A stretch of DNA of 64,000 bases from Prauserella rugosa (GCF_000719975.1 NZ_JOIJ01000010.1:156832-220831); one strand, 5' to 3'; shown: positions 10,170-22,299, counted from the stretch's first letter. Notes: a model not told the origin generated them from the letters alone. Program-made: numbers and translations.

Positions 10170-10880
10170 ATGTCGCTCGACAATCCTGTGCTGTGGGTAC
10201 TGGTGCTGATCATCGTGGTGATCAGCTGGGTGATGGGCAGACGCCGCAGGCGTCTCGACCGTGAGCGGGACACCCGGGTGGCGCAGGCTCGGTCGGTGTT
10301 CGTGGGACGTCTGCGGGGCACCGAGTACTCGCCGGACCGGTTCCCTCAGCCGTCGTTCGGCTACTTCCACGAGGTCGACCGGTGGACCCCGCCGTTCCAC
10401 TGGGCGTTCGAGTTCCAGCGCGGCGGCCACCGGGTGCTGGTCTTCGCGATCCGCTCGCGGGAAGGCGTCAACAAGCACGCGCCCGACGGGGTGCGTCACG
10501 AGACGACCGTCGAGATCCCGGTGCCCGTGACGCCACAGCTGTGGCTCGGTGGCAGGAACGACTGGGTGTGGGCACCGGGCAGGCCGGAGGAACCGCACCT
10601 CGTCGCGGGCACGCCCGCGGACGAGGCCGGAATGCACGTGCTGTGCGCCGACGAAGACTTCGCGCGCCGGTTCGTGACCCGCGAGCTGGTGCAGACGTTG
10701 CGCATGCACGGCGGTCCGCGCACCCCGCCCGCGATCATGGTCGAACACGGCGTCGTGCGTACCAAGGCCTACCACGGCCCGACCCTGCACGAGGAGGCGA
10801 TCCTCCGCGCCGCCGACCTGCTGATCGCGGCCGTGCAGAACGCAGGCCGGGACGCATGGCCTCCGCCACCGGTGGCCTGA
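10170..10880 (+). CDS. Membrane-anchored island protein, paralogue 2
   Basis: Unrecognised 236-aa protein of the same family as 7795. The N-terminal membrane helix (VLWVLVLIIVVISWVMG, about 8-24) is followed by RRRRR, which predicts a cytoplasmic domain. Landmarks are PSFGYFHEVDRWTPPFHWAFEF, CADEDFARRFVTRELV and a C-terminal IMVEHGVV...LRAADLLI. The ATG at 10170 has AGGAAGG 7 nt upstream. It begins 71 bp after the WXG-like gene and probably belongs to the same transcript. Confidence 0.78.
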   Translation: MSLDNPVLWVLVLIIVVISWVMGRRRRRLDRERDTRVAQARSVFVGRLRGTEYSPDRFPQPSFGYFHEVDRWTPPFHWAFEFQRGGHRVLVFAIRSREGVNKHAPDGVRHETTVEIPVPVTPQLWLGGRNDWVWAPGRPEEPHLVAGTPADEAGMHVLCADEDFARRFVTRELVQTLRMHGGPRTPPAIMVEHGVVRTKAYHGPTLHEEAILRAADLLIAAVQNAGRDAWPPPPVA

Positions 10881-10953
10881 ACCGCACCCGTGTCCGGTGA
10901 CGATTCCGCTACGGTGCGGTACTGATGCGCACACGAGGGGAGGCGGAGCGCGG

Positions 10954-11739
10954 ATGGAGCTGGATGCAGGAACGACGACCCTGCTGATCGTCGTCGCGTT
11001 CGGGCTGGGCTGCTGGCTGCTGGGCTGGCTGTGGACCCGCGCCGAGGAACGCCGGGTGACCACACAACGCACCCGATTCACCCAACAGGTCGGCGGCGTC
11101 GAGCACACGGGCGACGGCCCCACCCGGCCCACGTTCGGCCACTTCGACCCGCCGGACGCCTACACCCCACCCTTCCACTGGGCCGTGGAGTGGAACCACC
11201 GCGGTTTCCACACGCTGGTCTACGAAACCCGCACCGTGAAGATCAAGAACGCGAGTGGAAGCAGCACCAGCAAGGTCAAGAAGGTGACGCACCACAGCGC
11301 GGTGCAGATGCCGGCGCCACCGACCCCGTGGCTGCGCATCCAGCCACGCACGCGCTACACGGACGTGTTCGTCGACGCGGCGGACACCGTTCAGGGGACG
11401 GCTGCCGACCACCACGATCTGATCGTCGAGTGCCGCGACCCGGAGTTCGCGCGCACCTTCGTGTCGCAACAGCTCGTCGACACGATCATGTCGCCCCGGT
11501 ACGCGAAGCCGTTCCGGCCCACCGTGACCTTCGAACACGGAGTCGTCCAGGCCGACCAACGGGGGCCTGGTCGCCTCCACCCGGAAGGGACCATCGCCGC
11601 GGCCGATCTTCTCGCGGACGTACTGCAGACCATTCCCCGCACAGTGTGGAACCGAACTGATGCGTCGTGGAACCGGACTGAGGCGCCCCATGAAACCGGG
11701 CCCTCCGGTATGTCGTCCAAGGACGGCGGAACACCGTAG
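10954..11739 (+). CDS. Membrane-anchored island protein, paralogue 3
   Basis: 261-aa relative of the two preceding membrane proteins: N-terminal helix (about 7-26, TLLIVVAFGLGCWLLGWLW), TRPTFGHFDPPDAYTPPFHW, CRDPEFARTFVSQQLV and TVTFEHGVVQ. The C-terminus has a duplicated WNRT (WNRTDASWNRTEAP) and a disordered tail not present in the others. GGAG (10945-10948) supports the ATG at 10954; an upstream ATG at 10897 would place an unrelated charged stretch before the membrane helix. Function unknown. Confidence 0.77.
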   Translation: MELDAGTTTLLIVVAFGLGCWLLGWLWTRAEERRVTTQRTRFTQQVGGVEHTGDGPTRPTFGHFDPPDAYTPPFHWAVEWNHRGFHTLVYETRTVKIKNASGSSTSKVKKVTHHSAVQMPAPPTPWLRIQPRTRYTDVFVDAADTVQGTAADHHDLIVECRDPEFARTFVSQQLVDTIMSPRYAKPFRPTVTFEHGVVQADQRGPGRLHPEGTIAAADLLADVLQTIPRTVWNRTDASWNRTEAPHETGPSGMSSKDGGTP

Positions 11740-11865
11740 GGCGGTGTCCGACGTGCGACACCGTTCCGCCGACACTGTTCGGCAAGACTGTTCGACAAAA
11801 GCAAGACCGCCGAGGCGGCCGCAGACCGGGGCCGAGGCGTACACCGTGTTGAGGGGAGAGGCGAA
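11740..11865 (+). promoter_or_regulatory. Candidate promoter region of the second island module
   Basis: A 126-bp gap before the YbaB gene holds a tandem direct repeat, ACTGTTCGGCAAG (11774-11786) directly followed by ACTGTTCGACAAA (11787-11799). This looks like a binding site or promoter duplication and separates the two halves of the island. Confidence 0.4.
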
Positions 11866-12459
11866 GTGTCAGCGGAGTTCGACCGGCTCGTCGCAGAGTT
11901 CGAGAAGTTCCAGTCCAGGTTGAAGCGCGTCGACGAGCAGATGGCAGGCGTGGCCGACATGCAGAGCGAGTTGTCGGAACTCGAGGCCACGGCGTCGAAC
12001 TCCGACCGCTCCGTGACCGTCGTCGCCGGCCCGGGAGGTTCGGTCAAGGACATTCAGCTGACCGACAAGGCCATGACCCAGCCGCCGCAGGCACTCGCGG
12101 CCGCGATCAAGTCCACGTTGTACGAAGCGGTCGCGGAGGCGGCACGCAAACAGGCCGGCATCGTCGACACCCACATGGGCGGTCTGGGCATGAACGTCAC
12201 CGACCAGGTCATCGAGACGCAGGCCGAGGCATTCGGCATCTCGAAGGAGGAGCTGCGCCAGCGCATGGCCGAGGAGCAGCCCGCGCGTGAATCGGTCCCG
12301 GTCGAGGAGGAGTACCACGAGGACTACTCCCACCAGAGCGTCTTCGACGGCGACGGTGACGACAACGCGCCGGCAGCGACTCCGCCCGCGAGCGGTTCGG
12401 CTTCGTCCGGCGACGAGTTCCTGAAGAGCTTGTTCAACGACGAGGAGGAGCGTCGATGA
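11866..12459 (+). CDS. YbaB/EbfC family DNA-binding protein
   Basis: 197 aa. An N-terminal coiled helix (FDRLVAEFEKFQSRLKRVDEQM) and a central beta segment (SVTVVAGPGGSVKDIQLTD) match the YbaB/EbfC nucleoid-associated fold, followed by a long acidic tail ending EFLKSLFNDEEERR. YbaB-like genes often precede EspC/WXG cassettes in actinobacteria, where they may act as regulators or chaperones; which applies here is unknown. The start is GTG at 11866 with GGGGAGAG 5 nt upstream. It overlaps the next gene by 4 bp. Confidence 0.82.
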   Translation: MSAEFDRLVAEFEKFQSRLKRVDEQMAGVADMQSELSELEATASNSDRSVTVVAGPGGSVKDIQLTDKAMTQPPQALAAAIKSTLYEAVAEAARKQAGIVDTHMGGLGMNVTDQVIETQAEAFGISKEELRQRMAEEQPARESVPVEEEYHEDYSHQSVFDGDGDDNAPAATPPASGSASSGDEFLKSLFNDEEERR

Positions 12460-12809
12460 CCACAGGCGGACCGGGCTTCGCACTCGACCCCGAGCACCTT
12501 CGGAAGTACACCCAGAATCTCGGGCAGTACAAGGAGCAGACCCAGGAGTTGGCCCAGAACGTGCATCAGGCCGACGTGGGCGACAAGTCGTGGGGCATCG
12601 TCGGCCTGTTCACGAAACAGGAGTACACGGAGCTGCTGAACGAGCTCGACTCGCACATCAAGAGCATGTTGGACGGCCTGCACTCCGCGGCGGAGAAGAT
12701 CAACGACTCGGCCGAGAAGTACGAGACGAACGAGCGCGAAGTGGCCAGGCAGTTGAAGGCGATCCTGACGAACATCCAAACGGCGCAAGGGGGGCCGCAG
12801 GTTGGCTGA
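12456..12809 (+). CDS. EspC-like type VII secretion substrate, copy 2
   Basis: 117-aa helical protein homologous to the one at 8561 (ADVGDKSWGIVGLFTKQEY, ELDSHIKSMLDGL). YETNE fits the Y-x-x-x-E export motif. The start ATG overlaps the YbaB stop (ATGA), and its own stop lies inside the next gene, so YbaB, EspC-like and WXG-like proteins are translationally coupled. The ESX core that would export it is not in the window. Confidence 0.76.
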   Translation: MTTGGPGFALDPEHLRKYTQNLGQYKEQTQELAQNVHQADVGDKSWGIVGLFTKQEYTELLNELDSHIKSMLDGLHSAAEKINDSAEKYETNEREVARQLKAILTNIQTAQGGPQVG

Positions 12810-14001
12810 GGTGGAGGACGTCACGCAGGACGTCAACATCGAGACGAGCAACGACTCCGGGCTCATCAACACCGGTGCGATCGCCGAGAACACGCCGGTG
12901 GTCGGCAGTGCGGTGGATCTGGTCAGCAAGTTCTGCGAAGGCCCCGGCGAGGATGCCGCCCAGGCCAACGACTGGACCAGGACGCTGGCGATCGACAGCA
13001 CCGCCTTCATCAGTGAGGTCGGGGGGTTGGCGCTCGACATCGCGTCGGATCCGCTCGGTTGGCTCGTCGAGCAAGGTCTCGACTTCCTCATGTCGGTCGT
13101 CCAGCCACTCGACGACATGCTGAAGATGGTCACCGGCGACGGACCTGCGCTCGAGCAGGCTGCGGGCAACTTCGGCCAGATCGGTCAGGCCTTCGAGGCG
13201 ATGAGCCAGGACTTCCCTTCGGTGTCGAACGAGGCGTTGGCCAGCTGGCAGGGCGACAGCGCGAACGCCGCAGGGGCGCGGCTCGCCTCGTTCGCCGACG
13301 GCGTGGCCGGCGTCGCCTCGAAAGCGGGCAACGTCGCGGAGGTCCTGAAGCAGTCCGCGATGGTGATGCAGGTGATCGAGGAGGTCATCAAGGCCATCAT
13401 CACCGAGTTCGTGAAGTGGCTCATCCTCACGTGGGTGCCGGCGCTGCTCGCCGCAGGGCCGACGTTCGGCGGTTCGACCGCCGCGGCCGGCGCGGCGACC
13501 GGTGTGCGCGCGGGGACCACCGTGGCCGACACGTCGCAGAAGGTCTCGAAGCTCCAGCAGCTGATCAACAAGATCAAGGACTGGTTCGCGAAGATCAAGG
13601 ACTCGTTCAAGAGCCTGGGCTCTTCGCAGGGTCTGAAGGACGCGGCGATGAACTCCCTCGAGAAGGGCGGTCTCGCGAAGACCCGGGATCTCGTCGACGA
13701 GGCCACCGGGAAGGTCACCGACCGGGTCGTCGAGCAGGTCAGCAAGGGTGAAGCGGCGAAACAGGTCGCGGGCAACGTTCTGCAGGCAGGAGCGGAGGAG
13801 GCCATCACCCAGACGACCGGCGTCGACGTCGATGGCCTCACCAAGGTGGCCGACGGCGAAGTGGGAGCGCTGCCCGGAGTGGTGAAGACGGCCAACGATC
13901 ACTACATGGGAGCCAAGGAAGACGCCGAGGAGAACGCTGAGTACCGGAACATCGGCGAGCAGCAGTCCGACAGCCGGATCAGCGGCAACCTCGACTTCTG
14001 A
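12802..14001 (+). CDS. WXG-like helical partner protein, copy 2
   Basis: 399-aa paralogue of the protein at 8947. Conserved are DPLGWLVEQGLDFLMSVVQP (83-102), VTGDGPALEQAA, WQG (149-151), and the block VMQVIEEVIKAIITE leading into a hydrophobic helix (about 191-217) and an identical GGSTAAAGAAT segment. The C-terminal half diverges and has no known toxin motif. The start is TTG at 12802, overlapping the upstream stop by 8 bp and preceded by AAGGGGG; GTG at 12811 is an alternative. Confidence 0.74.
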   Translation: MAEVEDVTQDVNIETSNDSGLINTGAIAENTPVVGSAVDLVSKFCEGPGEDAAQANDWTRTLAIDSTAFISEVGGLALDIASDPLGWLVEQGLDFLMSVVQPLDDMLKMVTGDGPALEQAAGNFGQIGQAFEAMSQDFPSVSNEALASWQGDSANAAGARLASFADGVAGVASKAGNVAEVLKQSAMVMQVIEEVIKAIITEFVKWLILTWVPALLAAGPTFGGSTAAAGAATGVRAGTTVADTSQKVSKLQQLINKIKDWFAKIKDSFKSLGSSQGLKDAAMNSLEKGGLAKTRDLVDEATGKVTDRVVEQVSKGEAAKQVAGNVLQAGAEEAITQTTGVDVDGLTKVADGEVGALPGVVKTANDHYMGAKEDAEENAEYRNIGEQQSDSRISGNLDF

Positions 14002-14013
14002 TTCGAGTCGCAG

Positions 14014-14721
14014 ATGAACCCCGTCGCCGTCGTCGTTGTCGTCGTATGGGTGGTGCTCGCGGTCGCCGGGGTGATCCTCGGGCTGCGGGCCCCTCGGGAG
14101 CCGACCCGGGATCGCGGGCGCGAGCGGATTCGTGACGAGTTCAGCAACGGGTTCGTCGACCCGGTCGTGTTCCTCCCCGGCGAGGCCGCCCAGCTGCCGT
14201 ACGGATTCCTCCCCGCCCCGCTGCAGCCGGGAGCACATCCGTTCGACACCGCCCTGGCATCGCCCTATCGCGGCCACGAGCTGCTCGCGTTCGTCCGGCA
14301 CGTGCACGTCCGGACCATGGACGGCACGGCGCAGGCCCAACCCTGGACGTACGTCCAGGCCCGCGTCCCGCCGCTGCCCCGGATACGGCTCTGCGGCGGG
14401 GAAGCACTGCGCGAAGGCCCGCCTCCGAACCTGGCGAACACGCAGCGGATCCACATCGGACACGACGCCTTCGACCGCGCGTTCCAGCTCTACACCGACA
14501 ACGAGCAGGCCGCGCGCGCCGTGTTCCACGGCCCGGTGCTCGACTACCTCGCCGTCGACAGCCGCTACCACCACAAGGTCATCTCGTTCGACGGCGACGT
14601 GTGCTGGCTGCAGATGCCGACGGAGCTCGATGTGGACAGTGTGTGCGTGGGCGCCGACGTGCTGATCGACCTCCTCGACCGGATTCCCTCGACCGCGCGG
14701 AACGGAGGTGCCCGCCGATGA
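14014..14721 (+). CDS. Membrane-anchored island protein, paralogue 4
   Basis: Unrecognised 235-aa protein with an N-terminal membrane helix (about 4-24, VAVVVVVVWVVLAVAGVILGL). The C-terminal half keeps the pattern seen in the other island membrane proteins: A.AVFHGPVLDYL, a short strand KVISFDGDVCWL and DVLIDLLDRIP. It starts 12 bp after the second WXG-like gene and overlaps the next gene by 4 bp. The divergent N-terminal half makes homology to paralogues 1-3 probable rather than certain. Confidence 0.74.
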   Translation: MNPVAVVVVVVWVVLAVAGVILGLRAPREPTRDRGRERIRDEFSNGFVDPVVFLPGEAAQLPYGFLPAPLQPGAHPFDTALASPYRGHELLAFVRHVHVRTMDGTAQAQPWTYVQARVPPLPRIRLCGGEALREGPPPNLANTQRIHIGHDAFDRAFQLYTDNEQAARAVFHGPVLDYLAVDSRYHHKVISFDGDVCWLQMPTELDVDSVCVGADVLIDLLDRIPSTARNGGARR

Positions 14722-15455
14722 TGCAGGAATGGGGCGGCCCACTGATCGGGGCGCTGCTCGTCGGCGCGCTCATCTTCGGTGGCGCCTTCCTCGGAATGCG
14801 GCATCTGCGGTACGACGGCCCTCAGGCACGCGCCGAGGAGGACAAGCGCAACACCCGGCTGCGGTGGTTCGCCGATCGCGTCCGTGCGCAGATGTTCCGG
14901 TACGAGATGGGCGGCCGTCCCGAGTGGGGCGTGATGCCGACGTCGGCCTCCGACGGATTCGGGGTCGGCCGCCGCACCGAGTGGAACACCGCCATCCGCT
15001 TCCAGTACCGCAACCACGACGTACAGGCCATCGACTACACGTACTGGATCCACAGGCGCACCAGAAACAGGACGCGGTCGATCGAGTACAACAAGGTCTT
15101 CTACGAGGTGCGTACCCCTCCGTGGCCACTGGTGCAGATCTCGTCGAGGTACATACACACGTTCACCGGACCCGGCGACCAGTTCCCGGAGATCACGCTC
15201 GGAAACGAGTTCGACCGGTGGTTCCGCGTCCACGCCGAGGACGAACGCTTCGCCCGCACGCTGCTCCAGGGCCCCGTGCTCGACTTCCTCATGGCCGACC
15301 AGCGCTGTCAGACGAAGTGGATGGTCTTCCAGGAGGAATGTCTCTGGTGGGACCGCCCGGGCAAACTCGACGCGGCCGCGGTCCTGCGGCACGTCAATCC
15401 CCTCATCGACATCGTCGACCGGCTCCCCCGCCAAGCCTGGCAGTACCGCCGCTGA
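14718..15455 (+). CDS. Membrane-anchored island protein, paralogue 5
   Basis: 245-aa protein with an N-terminal membrane helix (about 9-28, LIGALLVGALIFGGAFLG). Landmarks of the family are RFQYRNHDVQ, DERFARTLLQGPVLDFLM, a strand KWMVFQEECLWW and NPLIDIVDRLPRQAW. The ATG at 14718 overlaps the preceding stop (ATGA) and has GGAGG 9 nt upstream; the ATG at 14721 is one codon later. It is closest to paralogue 4 in its C-terminal part. Function unknown. Confidence 0.75.
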   Translation: MMQEWGGPLIGALLVGALIFGGAFLGMRHLRYDGPQARAEEDKRNTRLRWFADRVRAQMFRYEMGGRPEWGVMPTSASDGFGVGRRTEWNTAIRFQYRNHDVQAIDYTYWIHRRTRNRTRSIEYNKVFYEVRTPPWPLVQISSRYIHTFTGPGDQFPEITLGNEFDRWFRVHAEDERFARTLLQGPVLDFLMADQRCQTKWMVFQEECLWWDRPGKLDAAAVLRHVNPLIDIVDRLPRQAWQYRR

Positions 15456-15496
15456 ACACGGAACAGGCAGAACACAGAAGGACGGACATCTGAGCC

Positions 15497-16798
15497 ATGA
15501 CAACCGTGTACGTCCTGGTCGTGGTGGTGCTGGTGGTCCTGCCTGCGCTCGCCGCGTGGTCCAGCCGCCGTGGGCGCCGGCGTCAGGACACGGCGCACGC
15601 CGCCGTCCTCGAGGAGTTCGCCGCCGGCCTCGGCGGGACGGTGCATCGCAAGCGGCAGGCCGGTGCCTGGTCGGCGCACCTGAAGCCGCCCTTCGACCGG
15701 CAACTCGCCGGCTTCCGCCGGTTCCTGACGACACACCGTCCTCGCAACGAGTACGCGGTCGAGTTCGCGCGAGGGCCATGGCGGGTACGAATCAGCGAGG
15801 CATCCCTGGAACGGCGGTCCACCGGCTCCTCCGGCCGGAACACCATCCACGAGCGTCGCGTCGAGATCGCCACGGCCGACATCGCGCCCCTCGTGCTCCA
15901 GGTCAAACAGCACACCGACGTCGACGGCCGGCCGATCGACCCGGATGCCGGCGCAACCGCACCGCCTGTGCCCGCGACCGTGGCCGCACGCGGTGGCGCT
16001 TGGGTGGAAACACCGGTGTCGACCCCGGCGAATCAGCACCTCGCGGCCTTCACCGGCGACCACGCCGCCGCAGCGCGGATGGTGAACGCCCAGGCCACGG
16101 CGTGGCTGCTCGACCGGCTGCACCCCATGGCACCGCGGATCTTCACGTTCGAGTCCGGCCTGTTGTACGTGACATTGCCCGGCCGCATCGACCCGGCCAA
16201 GGACGTCGAGACGGTCAACACCCTGCTCGGACTCCTCGACTGCATCCCCGAGGCATCGCCGACGCCACCGGACGGCCAGAGCCACCTCATCACCGAGGCT
16301 GTCCCGACGACTCGGCCCGAGGAGAAGGGCTCGTCGATGTCCACGCTCGGCGTGGTCGGCATCATCCTCGGCATGCTGGCGCTCGTCGTCGGGCTCTTCG
16401 GCTACGGCGGAGTGAACCTCGTCAACGGCGTCGCGTCCGCTTTCGGCCTCGGCGACGACGTGACGGTGACCGTCACCGACGAAACCGAGTGGAACAAGCG
16501 CAATCCCCATCTGTTCGGCGAATACACGATCGACGGCGAAACGCACTCGATGGCGCTGTCCAGCGGCGAGGTCGGCGAGGTTCTCGACGGCACCATGCCC
16601 GTCCTGCCGGTCAGCTGGCTCGGCATCGACGACGAACCGCTCACCGGCTGGGACCCGTTCTGGCTGCTCGTGATCAGCGCCGTGTGCTTCGGCCTGCTGG
16701 CCGTCCCGATCTGGCTCGTCGCCTCCAGCTCGTCCGAACGGCCCGCCGCCACCCAGGGGTCGACTGCGTCCCGGAATCCGCCGGGCACGCGGTCCTGA
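15497..16798 (+). CDS. Membrane-anchored island protein, paralogue 6, with C-terminal two-helix domain
   Basis: 433 aa in two parts. Residues 1-270 follow the island pattern: N-terminal helix 4-21, EYAVEFARGPWRVRI, DHAAAARMVNAQATAWLLDRL, IFTFESGLLYVTLPG, LLGLLDCIPEA. Residues 281-433 form a separate membrane unit with helices near 285-305 and 387-409 around an extracytoplasmic-looking beta-rich loop, similar in layout to DUF3592-type proteins. An in-frame ATG at 16337 (residue 281) is preceded by GGAGAAGGG, so the second part may also be made alone. It ends directly against the convergent HAD gene. Confidence 0.72.
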   Translation: MTTVYVLVVVVLVVLPALAAWSSRRGRRRQDTAHAAVLEEFAAGLGGTVHRKRQAGAWSAHLKPPFDRQLAGFRRFLTTHRPRNEYAVEFARGPWRVRISEASLERRSTGSSGRNTIHERRVEIATADIAPLVLQVKQHTDVDGRPIDPDAGATAPPVPATVAARGGAWVETPVSTPANQHLAAFTGDHAAAARMVNAQATAWLLDRLHPMAPRIFTFESGLLYVTLPGRIDPAKDVETVNTLLGLLDCIPEASPTPPDGQSHLITEAVPTTRPEEKGSSMSTLGVVGIILGMLALVVGLFGYGGVNLVNGVASAFGLGDDVTVTVTDETEWNKRNPHLFGEYTIDGETHSMALSSGEVGEVLDGTMPVLPVSWLGIDDEPLTGWDPFWLLVISAVCFGLLAVPIWLVASSSSERPAATQGSTASRNPPGTRS

Positions 16799-17491
16799 TC
16801 AGCGGTCGAGGGCCGCGGCGAGATCGTCGAGGCAGGTGAACCGGCCGTCGACGACGTCGCTGTCCACGGGCGGATCGCCCACCGGGCGCGCCACGTACGC
16901 CGTGCGCATGCCGGTCGCCCGCGCCGCACGCAGATCCCACGCGTGCGCGGCGACCATCAGCACCCGTTCCGGCTCGCAGCCCACCACGTCGAGCGCCGCG
17001 CGGTAGACCTGCGCCGCCGGCTTGTACGTCCCGACGTCGTCGGCCGACAGCACCTGATGCCAGCGCAGCCCGGCACGCGCACTCAACCACAACAGCGTCG
17101 AGCGGTCCGCGTTGGACAGTCCCACGGTCGGCAGGGCCGACCCGATCCGCGCCAGCGCGGTTGCCGAGTCCGCCCACGGCCTCAGCCTGCGGCCGGCCAG
17201 CGCCAGCCGATCGACCACGGCGGCGTCGGCGAGGCCGGCATCGCCGGCAACCCGCCCGGCGGCCTCCCGGTCCAGGACCGTGCTGCCCGCGTAGGCCCGC
17301 TCCCCCACCACGATGCGGTGCTGCTGGTTCTCGACGTGCCGCTGCCACAGCGCCACCAGCTGCGAGACCCGGTCGTCGCCCGCGCCCGGGACGGCCTCGC
17401 CGATCGCGCTCCGGATTCCTCCCGGCTCGTCCACCAGCGTGCCCAGCACGTCGAAAACCACCGCCTCGACCCCGTCCACACCACCCTGCAT
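16799..17491 (-). CDS. HAD-family hydrolase, type II haloacid dehalogenase-like
   Basis: 230 aa, cytosolic. The nucleophile motif FDVLGTLVD places Asp14. SNAD is motif II, K in GTYKPAAQVYRAAL is motif III, and VAAHAWDLRAARATGMRTAYV is the signature of (S)-2-haloacid dehalogenase-type HADs. The physiological substrate is unknown; many such enzymes are general phosphatases or dehalogenases. It is divergent from the CGNR regulator, and both share the palindromes at 17506-17565, so it is probably that regulator's target. Confidence 0.85.
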   Translation of the reverse strand: MQGGVDGVEAVVFDVLGTLVDEPGGIRSAIGEAVPGAGDDRVSQLVALWQRHVENQQHRIVVGERAYAGSTVLDREAAGRVAGDAGLADAAVVDRLALAGRRLRPWADSATALARIGSALPTVGLSNADRSTLLWLSARAGLRWHQVLSADDVGTYKPAAQVYRAALDVVGCEPERVLMVAAHAWDLRAARATGMRTAYVARPVGDPPVDSDVVDGRFTCLDDLAAALDR

Positions 17492-17505
17492 GCCCCACTC
17501 CCATC

Positions 17506-17526
17506 GTCACCGGTTCAACTGGTGAC
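17506..17526. promoter_or_regulatory. Operator palindrome, distal copy
   Basis: GTCACC-N9-GGTGAC, with the spacer beginning GGT. It lies 15 bp upstream of the HAD start codon. The second copy with the same arm sequence and spacer length is 39 bp away. Confidence 0.6.
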
Positions 17527-17544
17527 GAGTTTGCTGCCACGGCC

Positions 17545-17565
17545 GTCACCGGTCAAGATGGTGAC
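17545..17565. promoter_or_regulatory. Operator palindrome, proximal copy
   Basis: GTCACC-N9-GGTGAC, directly abutting the GTG start of the CGNR gene at 17566. Binding here would block both transcription start and ribosome access, which suggests autoregulation. The CGNR protein is the obvious candidate ligand, by inference. Confidence 0.6.
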
Positions 17566-18210
17566 GTGGAGTTCTCCTTCGTGAGCGGCGATCCTGCGCT
17601 CGACCTGGCCGCGACCGTCGGATACCGGCGGACCGAACCCGTCGACCTCCTCAAGGGCCCTGCTGACCTGGAACGATGGGTGAGTGCGTGCGACGGGCTT
17701 CCTGCCGAGGTCGCGGCCGACCTCGCAAGCTTCGATACCGCGATCACCCTGAGGGAAGCGGTGTACCGCCTGGCGCTCGCCCGCACCCGCGGCGATCCGT
17801 TCGACCCCGCCGACGTTGAGGTCCTCAACGTGACCGCGAACGGCCCGGCACTGGCGCTCGAACTGGTCGACGGCGGCATGCGGATCACCGGCGGTATCCG
17901 CGCCGCGCTGGCCCACGTCGCCCGCAGCGGCATCACCGTGCTCGCCGCCGCACCAACTCCGAGTACGGCGAACCAGACTGCAGCGAACCAGACGGCAGCG
18001 GCCCCGGCTGCGACCTCCCCGGCTGCCAACTCCTCGAGTTCGACCACCACTCCGCCTGCCGCTCCGATCAAGGAATGCGCACGCCCCGACTGCACCCGCC
18101 TCTACCTGGACCGGTCCCGCGGCGCCCGGCGCACCTGGTGCGGCATGAGCGAATGCGGCAACCGTGTCAAAGCCGCCGCCTACCGTGCCCGACGCCGAGC
18201 GGCGGGCTGA
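17566..18210 (+). CDS. CGNR zinc-finger / ABATE-domain transcriptional regulator
   Basis: 214 aa. The N-terminal domain (FVSGDPALDLAATVGYR, DLERWVSACDGL, LREAVYRLALA) is the ABATE-type stress domain. After a low-complexity linker of Ala/Thr/Ser/Pro (about 130-165) comes the CGNR zinc finger with ECARPDCTRLYLDRSR and WCGMSECGNRVKAAAYRARRR. The GTG at 17566 has no Shine-Dalgarno sequence because the palindrome abuts it, so a leaderless mRNA is plausible. Predicted to regulate itself and the divergent HAD gene. Confidence 0.85.
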   Translation: MEFSFVSGDPALDLAATVGYRRTEPVDLLKGPADLERWVSACDGLPAEVAADLASFDTAITLREAVYRLALARTRGDPFDPADVEVLNVTANGPALALELVDGGMRITGGIRAALAHVARSGITVLAAAPTPSTANQTAANQTAAAPAATSPAANSSSSTTTPPAAPIKECARPDCTRLYLDRSRGARRTWCGMSECGNRVKAAAYRARRRAAG

Positions 18211-18289
18211 CACCGCAGTCAGCACCCGCACCGGCCGTCGCCGTCACCGCCGCGTGACACCACCGCGTGAGACACCGCCGTCAAACACG

Positions 18290-18326
18290 AAAAGGCCCTC
18301 GGTCCACATCGGACCGAGGGCCTTTT
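18290..18326 (-). terminator. Terminator after rpoC, probably bidirectional
   Basis: The stem AAAAGGCCCTCGGTCC pairs with its complement across a 5-nt loop, with T-rich flanks on both strands. It lies 10 bp past the rpoC stop and also downstream of the convergent CGNR gene. Confidence 0.88.
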
Positions 18327-18335
18327 CCCTACTGC

Positions 18336-22247
<3,912 letters not shown>

Positions 22248-22299
22248 TAGAGGACTTCTTTCTCTCGAACGAAGTATGAGTCGTTAGCGGGCAGGCGGA

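Noticed and set aside
17161..17565. Upstream extension of the CGNR protein into the HAD gene
   Set aside because: The extension is Pro/Arg-rich shadow of the HAD gene and would run through both operators.
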